64,000 bases of DNA. Source: an uncultured Acinetobacter sp. (GTDB lineage Bacteria; Pseudomonadota; Gammaproteobacteria; Pseudomonadales; Moraxellaceae). Positions 8,212 to 16,095 of this stretch are shown here, piece after piece (the stretch's first letter is position 1; each line of letters begins with the position of its first letter). The notes under the pieces were generated by a model, which searched no databases, was not told where the DNA came from, and worked only from the letters and a program-made list of their open reading frames with translations. The DNA is taken from the NCBI GenBank assembly GCA_913777945.1, contig CAJYTY010000022.1, positions 248,001-312,000 of the forward strand, in the 5' to 3' direction. Both the position numbers and the translations under genes were made by a program.

Positions 8212-8958
8212 TCACTTAGACACAGAAATGGAGACCAAATCAAACTTAAGCAGTAACGATTTCAGTTCATTTAATTGGTTTTCAGCCACGTCATTAGGCT
8301 GATCTCCCAAAATCGAAACGATTAAATCATACAGCGTATCTTGCATAGCGCCACCATGTTCGACCAGATGTTCGATGAGCAATCCAAATAACGGCGATAA
8401 TCGCTCTAAACGGATTTGATCAATTTCATCACGCCATACCATAATCACACCAGGTGCAAGCTGAATGTCATTCGGTTGTGTATCGAGTGTCCATTCATAT
8501 ACAGGATATTGATAAACCAAAACCCAAACAGCCTGCTTTAACTGCCATTGATAAGGTTCTACACATACCGGTTGATCGATAACCAAAGTGTCTAAATACA
8601 ATTCAAGCCACTCAAATTGTAGAAGCTCGGCTAACCAAGGATATTGACTAAACATGGGATGAGCTTGATGAGAATAATACTCACGAAACTCTAGCGCTAT
8701 CTCGTTTGAGTACGGAGATTGACATTTCGAATTTGCGACAAAATCCTGTAATAGTGCTTGCCACTGACATTCGAGCAATAATCTGCGCGTAATCGGATAA
8801 ACCAGATTGATAAACGAGCTAATATTATTAAATACCAAATCACGATACACTTGCATGCGCTCATGATCGTAAACGCTAGCCAAATCAGAATGTGGATGGC
8901 GAATCCAATTACAGAATTGCTGCTGCGTGTGCTGAAATGATTTCTGAATTTGGTTCAT
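8212..8958 (-). CDS. hvfC: DUF2063 (HvfC-type) partner protein of the MNIO enzyme
   Basis: A 248-residue protein of the DUF2063 family, which accompanies DUF692 enzymes in bufferin and related RiPP operons. The conserved N-terminal helical part is visible at about residues 20-60 (VYDHERMQVYRDLVFNN, then INLVYPITRRLL). The family is thought to help the enzyme recognise or hold the precursor peptide. The start is placed at the ATG seven bases after GGAG; a GTG two codons upstream is too close to that site. The gene begins inside the 3' end of hvfB (50-base overlap), implying coupled translation and a stable enzyme-partner pair. Nine bases separate its stop from the sigma gene. Confidence 0.8.
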   Translation of the reverse strand: MNQIQKSFQHTQQQFCNWIRHPHSDLASVYDHERMQVYRDLVFNNISSFINLVYPITRRLLLECQWQALLQDFVANSKCQSPYSNEIALEFREYYSHQAHPMFSQYPWLAELLQFEWLELYLDTLVIDQPVCVEPYQWQLKQAVWVLVYQYPVYEWTLDTQPNDIQLAPGVIMVWRDEIDQIRLERLSPLFGLLIEHLVEHGGAMQDTLYDLIVSILGDQPNDVAENQLNELKSLLLKFDLVSISVSK

Positions 8959-9772
8959 ATCCACTCTCCATGGCTTGAATGGTCTTAATTTTTTTTAATT
9001 CTTTATTGAGTTCTTCCCAACTCGGAATATTGAAATCCCGTTCTAATAATGTTGGCTTGATTCCACATTGTTGATAAGTAAACGCCAGAAGTTGCCATAC
9101 AGAATCCGTAATCGCATCACCATGTGTATCAATGATCAGATGATCTTCTACTTGCGCATGACCTGCAATATGCAAATAGCGTATTTTGTCTTGAGGCATC
9201 GCACAAATAAACGCTTGAGCATCAGTGCCGTGATTTATGCTGTTCACGTATACGTTGTTTACATCTAAAAGTAATTCGCAATCCGCCTGCTTGATTACTT
9301 CTACAATAAATTCTGCTTCGGTCATCTCAGCACCGGGCATTAAATAAGTCGATACATTTTCAATGACCAGTTTTTGCCCCAAAATATCCTGTACACGTAA
9401 AATACGCTCCGCAACATAACGAACAGCGTCTTGAGTCATTGGAATGGGTAACAAGTCATATAAGTATCCGCCATCATGAGAATAACTTAAATGCTCAGAG
9501 TAAATACTGACATTATAAGTATTTAAAAATGCTTTGATTTTATGAATAAACTCAAGGTTGAGCGGATGTGGCCCGCCAATTGAGAGAGAAAGACCATGAC
9601 AAACAAGAGGAGACTTTTCAACACAGGTCGCAAGAAGTTTTGCGTGTCGACCGCCAAAGTTCATCCAGTTTTCAGGTGCAATTTCGATAAAATCAGGCGG
9701 ATAAGCTGCACTTAAAAAATCATCGATAAACTCTCGTCTTAAACCGAGCCCAACGTGTGAAGTTTCAATCAT
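8909..9772 (-). CDS. hvfB: DUF692 / MNIO multinuclear iron oxidative enzyme (HvfB-type)
   Basis: A 287-residue TIM-barrel enzyme of the DUF692 family, multinuclear non-heme iron enzymes that oxidise Cys residues of ribosomal peptides (to oxazolone/thioamide or related groups). Visible family segments are VGLGLRREFIDDF at the N-terminus, EIAPENWMNFGG, SEHLSYS, ENVSTY, DVNNVYVNS, HIAGH and DTHGDAI, which supply the His, Asp and Glu iron ligands. The start is taken at the ATG seven bases after AAGGAG; an upstream in-frame start lies in a hairpin. It follows the Cys-rich peptide gene by 72 bases and overlaps hvfC. Expected role: modify the KCG Cys residues of the neighbouring peptide before or during export. 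Confidence 0.88.
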   Translation of the reverse strand: MIETSHVGLGLRREFIDDFLSAAYPPDFIEIAPENWMNFGGRHAKLLATCVEKSPLVCHGLSLSIGGPHPLNLEFIHKIKAFLNTYNVSIYSEHLSYSHDGGYLYDLLPIPMTQDAVRYVAERILRVQDILGQKLVIENVSTYLMPGAEMTEAEFIVEVIKQADCELLLDVNNVYVNSINHGTDAQAFICAMPQDKIRYLHIAGHAQVEDHLIIDTHGDAITDSVWQLLAFTYQQCGIKPTLLERDFNIPSWEELNKELKKIKTIQAMESGYEPNSEIISAHAAAIL

Positions 9773-9793
9773 GAGCAAGCTCCTTATCCAAAT

Positions 9794-9828
9794 CAAGATC
9801 GGCCCATCCATTGAATGAGCCGATCTTG
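9794..9828 (-). promoter_or_regulatory. Hairpin between hvfA and hvfB
   Basis: A perfect 10-base inverted repeat (arms 9794-9803 and 9819-9828) with a 15-base loop, located between the hvfA stop and the hvfB ribosome site. It is followed on the minus strand by GATTTGG rather than a T-run, so it is not a classical intrinsic terminator. Such hairpins often slow 3' decay of the upstream message or partly stop transcription, which would give more precursor peptide than enzyme. This role is inferred from position. Confidence 0.6.
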
Positions 9829-9844
9829 TACATATCTGATCGGT

Positions 9845-10087
9845 TTATTTAGAACCACATTTTGCATCTGCCATTTTTTTATCTGCACCACATTTTGCAT
9901 CTGCCGACTTATGCCCTTTCTTGGCATGATCCGCACCACATTTAGCACTGCCGCACTTACCATCTGCTGCCTTACTGGCATGGGTTTCCGTAGAAGATGA
10001 GGTTGCAGCTGTTGCAATCTGAGTTGGGCCAAGGACAGACAAAGCCAATAGCGCAGTCACGGTGGTCATAGAGTTTAATTTGTTCAT
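9845..10087 (-). CDS. hvfA: Secreted Cys-containing bufferin-type precursor peptide (HvfA-like)
   Basis: An 80-residue peptide with a signal sequence (about residues 1-27, ending ATA-A) and a mature part of about 53 residues that is Lys, Ala, Asp and His rich. It carries four K-C-G motifs with Cys at 45, 50, 66 and 77 and no other Cys. HvfA-type bufferins carry repeated EGKCG motifs whose Cys are oxidised by the DUF692 enzyme to bind copper; here the residues before KCG are DG, SA, DA and DA, a variant. The start ATG follows AAAGGAA by seven bases. First gene of the operon hvfA-hvfB-hvfC-sigma-anti-sigma. The DNA of the repeats is itself repetitive (GCATCTGCC units), which suggests motif duplication. 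Confidence 0.8.
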   Translation of the reverse strand: MNKLNSMTTVTALLALSVLGPTQIATAATSSSTETHASKAADGKCGSAKCGADHAKKGHKSADAKCGADKKMADAKCGSK

Positions 10088-10117
10088 GATTGATTCCTTT
10101 TTACATTTTTTGATTGT

Positions 10118-10132
10118 GTGTACGGGGTGTAC
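10118..10132. repeat. Direct repeat GTGTAC-GGG-GTGTAC at the hvfA transcription start region
   Basis: Two copies of GTGTAC spaced by GGG lie just downstream of the proposed hvfA -10 element, where transcription would begin. GTAC is self-complementary, so the element can also be read as a short palindrome. It could be an operator for a metal-responsive regulator, but short repeats of this size also occur by chance. Confidence 0.35.
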
Positions 10133-10138
10133 TTGGTG

Positions 10139-10167
10139 TTAGACGCAGTTCATCTGAATTTATTACA
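10139..10167 (-). promoter_or_regulatory. Proposed ECF-sigma promoter of the hvfA operon
   Basis: On the minus strand the sequence reads TGTAA, then 17 bases, then CGTCTAA (read 10167 to 10139). It ends about 51 bases before the hvfA ATG. The -35/-10 spacing and the CGTC core match the general form of ECF promoters. The same element with one change (CGACTAA) faces the opposite way in front of doxX. The match of both blocks and of the 17-base spacing in two divergent promoters is the support; recognition by the neighbouring sigma factor is inference. Confidence 0.6.
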
Positions 10168-10187
10168 CATTAAAAAATATTTTTTTA

Positions 10188-10216
10188 TGTAAGAAAATCG
10201 AGATCCTTTCGACTAA
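10188..10216 (+). promoter_or_regulatory. Proposed ECF-sigma promoter of the doxX gene
   Basis: The plus strand reads TGTAA, then 17 bases, then CGACTAA, ending 30 bases before the doxX ATG. It mirrors the element at 10139-10167 with the same spacing and one changed base. If real, one sigma factor switches on the peptide operon and the membrane gene together. Confidence 0.6.
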
Positions 10217-10246
10217 TGTGAATTAAATCGCATCGGATGTGAAAAA

Positions 10247-10846
10247 ATGATGAATATTTATACAAAAAAAATCAATCAGCTCTATTTAATTGTAAAAAAA
10301 GCGAGCACTCCGTTTGATGGCTTACCCGCATTGGCGCTGCGATTGTATTTAGTTCCGATCTTTTGGATGGCAGGGACAAATAAATTAATGCACTTTAGCA
10401 ATATTGTAGAGTGGTTTGGCAATACTGACTGGGGGTTGGGCTTGCCCTTCCCCTATGTCATGGCTGCACTTGCAACCTCAACTGAATTGGCTGGCGCAGT
10501 TTGTCTGAGCTTAGGTATATTCACTCGCTGGATCAGCATTCCCTTGATCATCACCATGCTGGTTGCAATCTTGACTGTTCATTTGCCAAACGGTTGGCAA
10601 GCAATTGCCGATCCTTCGGCGCCTTTTGCAAATGCTCAGGTACTTGCTTCTGCTGAAAAGTTAGAGCGAGCACGACAAATTCTGACCGAACATGGCAATT
10701 ATGACTGGTTGACCTCAAGTGGAAATTTTGTGATTTTAAATAATGGAATCGAGTTTGCAGTCACTTATCTGATCATGCTACTTGCACTAATCAAATTGGG
10801 CGGTGGGCGTTATGTCAGTCTGGATTACTGGTTTCGTTTGAAATAA
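10247..10846 (+). CDS. DoxX family membrane protein of the bufferin locus
   Basis: A 199-residue inner-membrane protein with a DoxX-type layout: four hydrophobic segments at about residues 25-43, 67-88, 92-111 and 165-184. The first contains LRLYLVPIFWMAGTNKL and the second has TSTELAGAVCLSLG. DoxX proteins recur beside DUF692/DUF2063 genes in copper and gold stress operons, where they are suspected of redox or transport roles. Between segments 3 and 4 lies a periplasmic insert of about 50 residues. The gene is divergent from hvfA, shares a putative ECF element with it, and is followed 76 bases later by chrA. Biochemical function is not established. Confidence 0.82.
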   Translation: MMNIYTKKINQLYLIVKKASTPFDGLPALALRLYLVPIFWMAGTNKLMHFSNIVEWFGNTDWGLGLPFPYVMAALATSTELAGAVCLSLGIFTRWISIPLIITMLVAILTVHLPNGWQAIADPSAPFANAQVLASAEKLERARQILTEHGNYDWLTSSGNFVILNNGIEFAVTYLIMLLALIKLGGGRYVSLDYWFRLK

Positions 10847-10922
10847 AACAAATCATCATGCATATTCATGATGCTTTCATACGCTTTCTGATACTTTAGA
10901 TTCAAAATAATCAGTATCACAG

Positions 10923-12116
10923 ATGCCTATGATGATCTCCACCCAGTCACTTTGGACAATTTTTCTTGTATTTTTGCGCTTAGGACTCACCTCCTTTGGT
11001 GGTCCGACTGCGCATCTTGGCTATTTTCGTGATGAGTTTGTCATCCGCCGTAAATGGTTAAACGATGCTCAGTATGCAGATACCGTTGCATTGTGCCAGT
11101 TTTTACCTGGGCCAGCCAGTAGTCAGGTGGGTATGGCAATTGGCTACTATTGCGGTGGCTATAAAGGTGCTTTAGTTGCCTGGCTAGGGTTTACCTTCCC
11201 TTCAGCCATGATATTAATTTCATTTGCACTGGGTTTTGATCATCTGCAAAGCATGCAACTTACTGGTATTTTGCATGGCTTGAAAATTATCGCTGTAGCG
11301 GTGGTGATACAAGCACTTTGGGGAATGACAAAAACTTTATGCCCAGATGCAACCCGAATCACCCTCATGAGTTTAAGCACATTCATGATGTTAATGCTTC
11401 CCTCGCTCTGGACTCAGCTCGTGGTGATTATTGTGGCGGGAATATTAGGTACATTGATTTTCAGATCATCGCAAAGCACAGAAAAACAACAATTATTGAC
11501 AGTAAATTCTCGTCATATTGGTTTCACTGGATTGATCCTATTTTTTGGATTACTGATTGCGCTACCTGTGCTGAGTTTTACGTTTTCAAACCCAGCCCTT
11601 GCGATTTTTGATGCCTTTTATCGTACTGGGGCATTGGTTTTTGGTGGTGGGCACGTTGTTTTACCTTTATTAAACACCCAAGTCGTCGCAACTGGATGGA
11701 TTGAGCAAAATACCTTTTTAGCCGGTTATTCACTGGCTCAAGCGGTGCCCGGCCCATTATTTACTTTTGCTGGCTTCTTAGGCGCCTCGATGCCTCACAT
11801 GATCACGCCTTGGCTAGGAGGTATTTTGTGTATTGTGGCAATTTTTAGTCCATCTTTTTTTCTTCTTATCGGCATTTTACCTTTTTGGCAAAGTATTCGT
11901 GATCTTGCATGGATGATTGCTGCGCTCAAAGGAATTAATGCAGCCGTGGTGGGCCTGCTGTTGGCAGCTTTGTATCAACCGATCTGGACCAATAGTATTT
12001 ATACCTCAAAAGACTTTAGTCTGGCACTTCTTGCGCTTCTTGCACTGATGGTTTGGCGACTTCCGGTATGGTTGGTGGTTTTTTTAGGGGGTCTTTTAGG
12101 ATGGTGGTTCATGTAG
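10923..12116 (+). CDS. chrA: Chromate transporter ChrA (two-domain CHR family)
   Basis: A 397-residue inner-membrane protein of the CHR family. Two homologous halves are visible, each with its signature: FGGPTAHLGYF near residue 24 in the first half and FGGGHVVLPLL near residue 240 in the second; CQFLPGPAS and LAQAVPGPL are the matching second motifs. About ten hydrophobic segments fill the rest. Long-chain ChrA proteins export chromate with the proton gradient, though for many chromosomal copies the true substrate is unknown. The start is uncertain by three codons (ATG at 10923, 10929 and 10932; no clear ribosome site). It follows doxX by 76 bases with no terminator seen, so it may be co-transcribed with it. 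Confidence 0.85.
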   Translation: MPMMISTQSLWTIFLVFLRLGLTSFGGPTAHLGYFRDEFVIRRKWLNDAQYADTVALCQFLPGPASSQVGMAIGYYCGGYKGALVAWLGFTFPSAMILISFALGFDHLQSMQLTGILHGLKIIAVAVVIQALWGMTKTLCPDATRITLMSLSTFMMLMLPSLWTQLVVIIVAGILGTLIFRSSQSTEKQQLLTVNSRHIGFTGLILFFGLLIALPVLSFTFSNPALAIFDAFYRTGALVFGGGHVVLPLLNTQVVATGWIEQNTFLAGYSLAQAVPGPLFTFAGFLGASMPHMITPWLGGILCIVAIFSPSFFLLIGILPFWQSIRDLAWMIAALKGINAAVVGLLLAALYQPIWTNSIYTSKDFSLALLALLALMVWRLPVWLVVFLGGLLGWWFM

Positions 12117-12204
12117 AGCAACCTATCGCATTCTAAGATTTTAATTTCAAATTAAAAATATAAGATCACTCTTAAATTCTGCTTGCTAATCAAATCGAAA
12201 TAAA

Positions 12205-12223
12205 GATAATAAGAATCATTTTT
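12205..12223. promoter_or_regulatory. Putative Fur box before the siderophore receptor
   Basis: The 19 bases match the classical Fur consensus (GATAATGATAATCATTATC) at 15 positions and lie 25 bases before the start of the receptor gene at 12248, a normal place for iron repression. The call is by eye. Confidence 0.55.
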
Positions 12224-12247
12224 AACAGCGACTGCCTGAGCATCATC

Positions 12248-14419
12248 ATGCACAAATTGAATTGTTTATCGCATGCAATCTATATCGTTCTTTTTACAGG
12301 TTTATCTACAAGTGCTTGGGCAGAAGAAATAACGCAATCAGATGTTACTACATCTTCAAATATTTTACCCACTATTTCATTACAGGCAGATTCGAACCAG
12401 AAAAAATATGCTGCAACCCAAGCAAGTTCAGCACTGAAATCTGATGCACCGTTATTTAAAACCCCGCAATCTGTTAGTGTCATTACACGAGAACAACTCG
12501 ATCAAAAGCAAGCAACTACACTTTCACAAGCCATCAATGGTGTTGCTGGAGTCAGTGCTGGCTATTTAGGGCGTAGAGGATGGGACGATTTTATTATTCG
12601 TGGTCAAAATTCGTCTGATCAAGTGTATATCGATGGACTTCGACAAAGCCAGTCACCCTTAGATGGTGTTGCGGTCGATTTATCTGGTATGGATCAAGTT
12701 CAGGTCATTAAAGGGCCAGCGTCTGTGAACTTTGGATTGGTGCAACCAGGTGGCATGGTCAATTTAGTGACGAAACGTCCACAAGCCGAAAATTTTGCAA
12801 CTGCTGATCTGAGCTACGGAAGCTACAACTTCAAACAAGCCACATTTGATTTGAACTATGCGCCAAAGCAAACTGAAAAAGGTGCATTCAGACTGACAGG
12901 TCGTGTTTCCGATCAAGACGATCCAACCGACTATGTGTACTTTAAAAACTTTTATATCTCGCCTTCTTATAATTTCGATTTGGGCGATAAAGCCGAACTA
13001 TCGGTGATTGCCAGCTATCAACATCGAGAATATTTACGTCAACAAGGTTTACCAGTGATTGGCACCTTAAAATCCAATCCGAATGGCGCGATTGACCGAA
13101 GCTTATATTTAGGTGAGCCAACTTTTGGTGGGTATGAAGCAGATGTTTACCGCACTGGCTGGAATTATAAATACAAGTTTGATAACGGCTGGACATTTAA
13201 TCAAAATGCAGCGGTTCAGCAACTAAAATCGACTGGTCGGGTTGTGTTTACACAAACCGGTACAAACTTCTGGGTCAATACCACACCTGCTTATACCACA
13301 CTCAATCGAACCAATAACGGGCGTTATCAAAGTCATGATACGCTGACTTACTCATTAGATAACAGCTTCCAGCGCGCGTTTAATTTACTGGGTATGCAGC
13401 ATGATCTCAGCATTGGTATCGATGCAATGCAGTCAAAAGACGATTATATCAATGATCGATATACCACAGGAAGTTTAAACGTTTACAACCCTGTGTATGG
13501 GCAAGCAGTTAAATATGTAGCAACAAATAGTACCGAAGATATTAACCGTTTACGCTATAGCGGTTTATATGTGCGTGATCGTATTAACCTAACAGATCAG
13601 TTGATACTCAGCCTTGCAGGACGTCAAGACTGGGCCGAGGTATCAACGCAAAATGTCTCCAAGTCGGGAATTGCAGCCAAAGGACTGACCGACCGAAACT
13701 CATATAACAAGTTTACCGGAAATGTGGGGCTGCTCTACAGCATCAATGATATCGTGGCTCCTTACGCCAGTTATGCCACGTCGTTTCTTCCGAATACGCG
13801 TACCGATGTCAATGGCAGCATTCTGGCACCAGAAACAGGTCAGCAGACTGAGATCGGTGTAAAACTACAAAGCCCGAACCAGTTGGTTCAAGGGAGTCTG
13901 GCCTTATACGATTTACGTCGTCAAAACGTTGCAGTCAGCGACCCGAATAATACATCTGCTTACGTGCTTAATGGCGAGCAATTAACCCGTGGTATTGAAG
14001 CAGAGCTCAGTGCCACCGTCATTGAGCGCATGCGATTAACAGCCAGTTTTAGTCATATGTTTGACTCAAAAATTACCAAAGATTCGGTTGCGAGCAATGT
14101 AGGTGTAGCACTCGATAATGTCCCTCAAAATAGCTATAGTCTCTCATCACGTTATTATCTGACTGATTTAACATCGGGATGGTTCGTCGGTGCTGGCATT
14201 CGAGGTGAAAGCTCAAAATCGTATAAAGGACTCGATGTACACACACCATCTTACTTACTCTACGATGCCGAAGCAGGTTACGAAGCAACACGCTGGGGCG
14301 CGCAATTGTCGATTAAAAATTTGTTTGATAAAGACTATTATGCAGGATTACTCAATGCCAATATGGTGACCTTGGGTGATCCACGTCAAATTAACTTTAC
14401 GGTCAAATTTAAATATTAA
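12248..14419 (+). CDS. TonB-dependent siderophore receptor
   Basis: A 723-residue outer-membrane receptor. A signal peptide (about residues 1-25, ending SAWA) is followed by a plug with the siderophore-receptor landmarks TPQSVSVITREQLD, DDFIIRGQ, DQVQVIKGPASVNFG and PGGMVNLVTKRP, then a barrel ending in aromatic residues (INFTVKFKY). The plug motifs match the FhuA/FpvA-like siderophore receptor class; the exact ligand cannot be read. A near-consensus Fur box sits just upstream, so expression should rise in low iron. The gene stands alone: chrA ends 131 bases before and the next gene starts 155 bases after. Confidence 0.88.
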   Translation: MHKLNCLSHAIYIVLFTGLSTSAWAEEITQSDVTTSSNILPTISLQADSNQKKYAATQASSALKSDAPLFKTPQSVSVITREQLDQKQATTLSQAINGVAGVSAGYLGRRGWDDFIIRGQNSSDQVYIDGLRQSQSPLDGVAVDLSGMDQVQVIKGPASVNFGLVQPGGMVNLVTKRPQAENFATADLSYGSYNFKQATFDLNYAPKQTEKGAFRLTGRVSDQDDPTDYVYFKNFYISPSYNFDLGDKAELSVIASYQHREYLRQQGLPVIGTLKSNPNGAIDRSLYLGEPTFGGYEADVYRTGWNYKYKFDNGWTFNQNAAVQQLKSTGRVVFTQTGTNFWVNTTPAYTTLNRTNNGRYQSHDTLTYSLDNSFQRAFNLLGMQHDLSIGIDAMQSKDDYINDRYTTGSLNVYNPVYGQAVKYVATNSTEDINRLRYSGLYVRDRINLTDQLILSLAGRQDWAEVSTQNVSKSGIAAKGLTDRNSYNKFTGNVGLLYSINDIVAPYASYATSFLPNTRTDVNGSILAPETGQQTEIGVKLQSPNQLVQGSLALYDLRRQNVAVSDPNNTSAYVLNGEQLTRGIEAELSATVIERMRLTASFSHMFDSKITKDSVASNVGVALDNVPQNSYSLSSRYYLTDLTSGWFVGAGIRGESSKSYKGLDVHTPSYLLYDAEAGYEATRWGAQLSIKNLFDKDYYAGLLNANMVTLGDPRQINFTVKFKY

Positions 14420-14574
14420 TTATTCAGTCAGTAGATCACTCCAAAGTGATTTTGGATAAACAAACATTAAATACCGAGTCTATTCATGTATTATTCATAA
14501 TTGAGGTGTGTTTACACTCGGTGTTCAAACTTTAAGATAAAATCTCTTGTCTTTCACCTTAACGACATTAAACT

Positions 14575-15162
14575 ATGCGCACTGATTTGGGCGTGAGTTT
14601 TATGAAAAAGCAAATTGCAAAAATGATTTTTAAATTGTCTGGCTGGAGCTATCACATTGAGCCAGAGATTCTTGAAAATAAGCAGGTCATTATTGGATTT
14701 GAACATACATCTAATCTTGATGCTGTACTCTCAGTTGCTTTATTTGAAATTTTAGAAATTAAAATTCACACGCTGATTAAAAAAGAGCTCTTTCAGGGAC
14801 CACTCAAACCACTTTTAGAAAAACTCGGCGGTATTGCGGTTGATCGCCATTCAAAATCAGATATCGTCTCGCAAATGGTCAAGCTATTTGAGCAAAATGA
14901 CCGTTTTAATCTGGTGATTGCGCCTCAAGCAACGCGAGCAAAAGATGGCTCTACACGCAAACCGATTCGTACTGGTTTCTGGCACATCGCGCGTGCGGCA
15001 AATGTTCCAATTGTGTTGATGTATGCCAACCCTGTTACTAAAGAAGGCGGCATTTTAGGCAAAATTTATCCAGAAAATCTTGAAACAGACCTTAAGCTTA
15101 TTCAGGCACTTTATAAAGAAAAAGTCGGCTTAGATATCTGTATTCCAGAACAATCAAATTAA
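14575..15162 (+). CDS. PlsC-like 1-acyl-sn-glycerol-3-phosphate acyltransferase family protein
   Basis: A 195-residue acyltransferase with the catalytic HX4D motif (HTSNLD, near residue 46), the GGIAVDR block and APQATR in place of the usual PEGTR. This short form with a divergent third block is common in gammaproteobacteria. The second in-frame ATG at 14602 (MKKQIAK) may be the true start; neither has a strong ribosome site. No signal peptide or clear membrane anchor is seen, so membrane contact would be peripheral. It probably transfers an acyl chain to a lysophospholipid or similar acceptor; substrate unknown. It stands alone between a receptor gene and yebC. Confidence 0.75.
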   Translation: MRTDLGVSFMKKQIAKMIFKLSGWSYHIEPEILENKQVIIGFEHTSNLDAVLSVALFEILEIKIHTLIKKELFQGPLKPLLEKLGGIAVDRHSKSDIVSQMVKLFEQNDRFNLVIAPQATRAKDGSTRKPIRTGFWHIARAANVPIVLMYANPVTKEGGILGKIYPENLETDLKLIQALYKEKVGLDICIPEQSN

Positions 15163-15309
15163 CGATCAAAGCTGTATTTATTACGTTTTTATCTGACCAA
15201 TCGATTATTTTCTCTATCATCAGGCACTTTCTTCAAAAAATATGCTTATGGTAGAATTGCAAAAATTTGATCTGGTAATGGTACCAATCTGTAAGGAGCA
15301 TATTTCAAC

Positions 15310-16059
15310 ATGGCAGGTCATTCCAAGTGGGCAAACACCAAGCATCGTAAAGCAAAACAAGATGCAAGCCGTGCTAAAGTTTTCACAAAATATATTCGTG
15401 AAATTGTAACTGCAGCAAAACTAGGCGGTGGTGATGCAGCCAGCAACCCTCGTTTACGTGCGGTCGTTGAAAAAGCTTTATCTGTAAATATGACACGTGA
15501 CGCGATCAACCGTGCGATTCAGCGTGGTGCTGGCGGTGAAGACAATGATGATCTGAACGAAGTAACCTACGAGGGGTACGGTGTCGGTGGTGTTGCTGTT
15601 CTGGTCGAAACCATGACAGACAATCTTAACCGTACAGTACCAGATGTTCGTCACTGCTTCAGTAAAACCAACGGTAATTTGGGGACTAACGGTTCGGTTT
15701 CGTATCTGTTTACCAAGCGTGGTGAAATCAGCTTTGAAGATGTCAGTTTAGAAGACAAAATCATGGAAATCGCACTCGAAGCGGGCGCTGAAGATATCGA
15801 AGTGGAAGAAGATGGTATTTTGGTCATCACAACACCAGAGAGCTTTGGTGATGTTCAGGATGCTCTTGCAGCAGCAGGCTTGAAATCGGACAATGCAGAA
15901 GTGGTGATGAGTCCATCGACCAAAGCTGAAATTACCGATATCGACCAAGCGAAACAAATCTTAAAAATGATCGATATGCTTGAAGATCTGGACGATGTTC
16001 AAAACGTTTATACAAACGTTGAATTTTCAGACGAAGTTTTGGCTCAACTTGATGCCTAA
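15310..16059 (+). CDS. yebC: YebC/PmpR family transcription/translation factor
   Basis: A 249-residue protein of the highly conserved YebC/TACO1 family. It has the invariant start [18 protein letters not shown], the [17 protein letters not shown] block, and LFTKRG. The family includes DNA-binding regulators (PmpR) and translation factors that help ribosomes through difficult sequences; which applies here is open. AAGGAG lies ten bases before the ATG. It has its own upstream spacer and an intrinsic terminator at 16069-16095, so it is probably a single-gene unit. The usual ruvC neighbour is absent. Confidence 0.95.
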   Translation: MAGHSKWANTKHRKAKQDASRAKVFTKYIREIVTAAKLGGGDAASNPRLRAVVEKALSVNMTRDAINRAIQRGAGGEDNDDLNEVTYEGYGVGGVAVLVETMTDNLNRTVPDVRHCFSKTNGNLGTNGSVSYLFTKRGEISFEDVSLEDKIMEIALEAGAEDIEVEEDGILVITTPESFGDVQDALAAAGLKSDNAEVVMSPSTKAEITDIDQAKQILKMIDMLEDLDDVQNVYTNVEFSDEVLAQLDA

Positions 16060-16068
16060 ATAATATGA

Positions 16069-16095
16069 AACGCACCGCACAGGTGCGTTTTTTTT
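16069..16095 (+). terminator. Intrinsic terminator of yebC
   Basis: An 8-base stem AACGCACC / GGTGCGTT with a five-base loop, followed by a run of T. It overlaps the stop of the convergent Lrp gene by two bases. The reverse direction has only a short T tract. Confidence 0.85.

Noticed and set aside
9793..10032. Overlapping open frames in the hvfA region on both strands with repeated residues
   Set aside because: They mirror the repeats of the KCG peptide in other frames and lack ribosome sites; the signal peptide and motif pattern are only sensible in the 9845-10087 frame.
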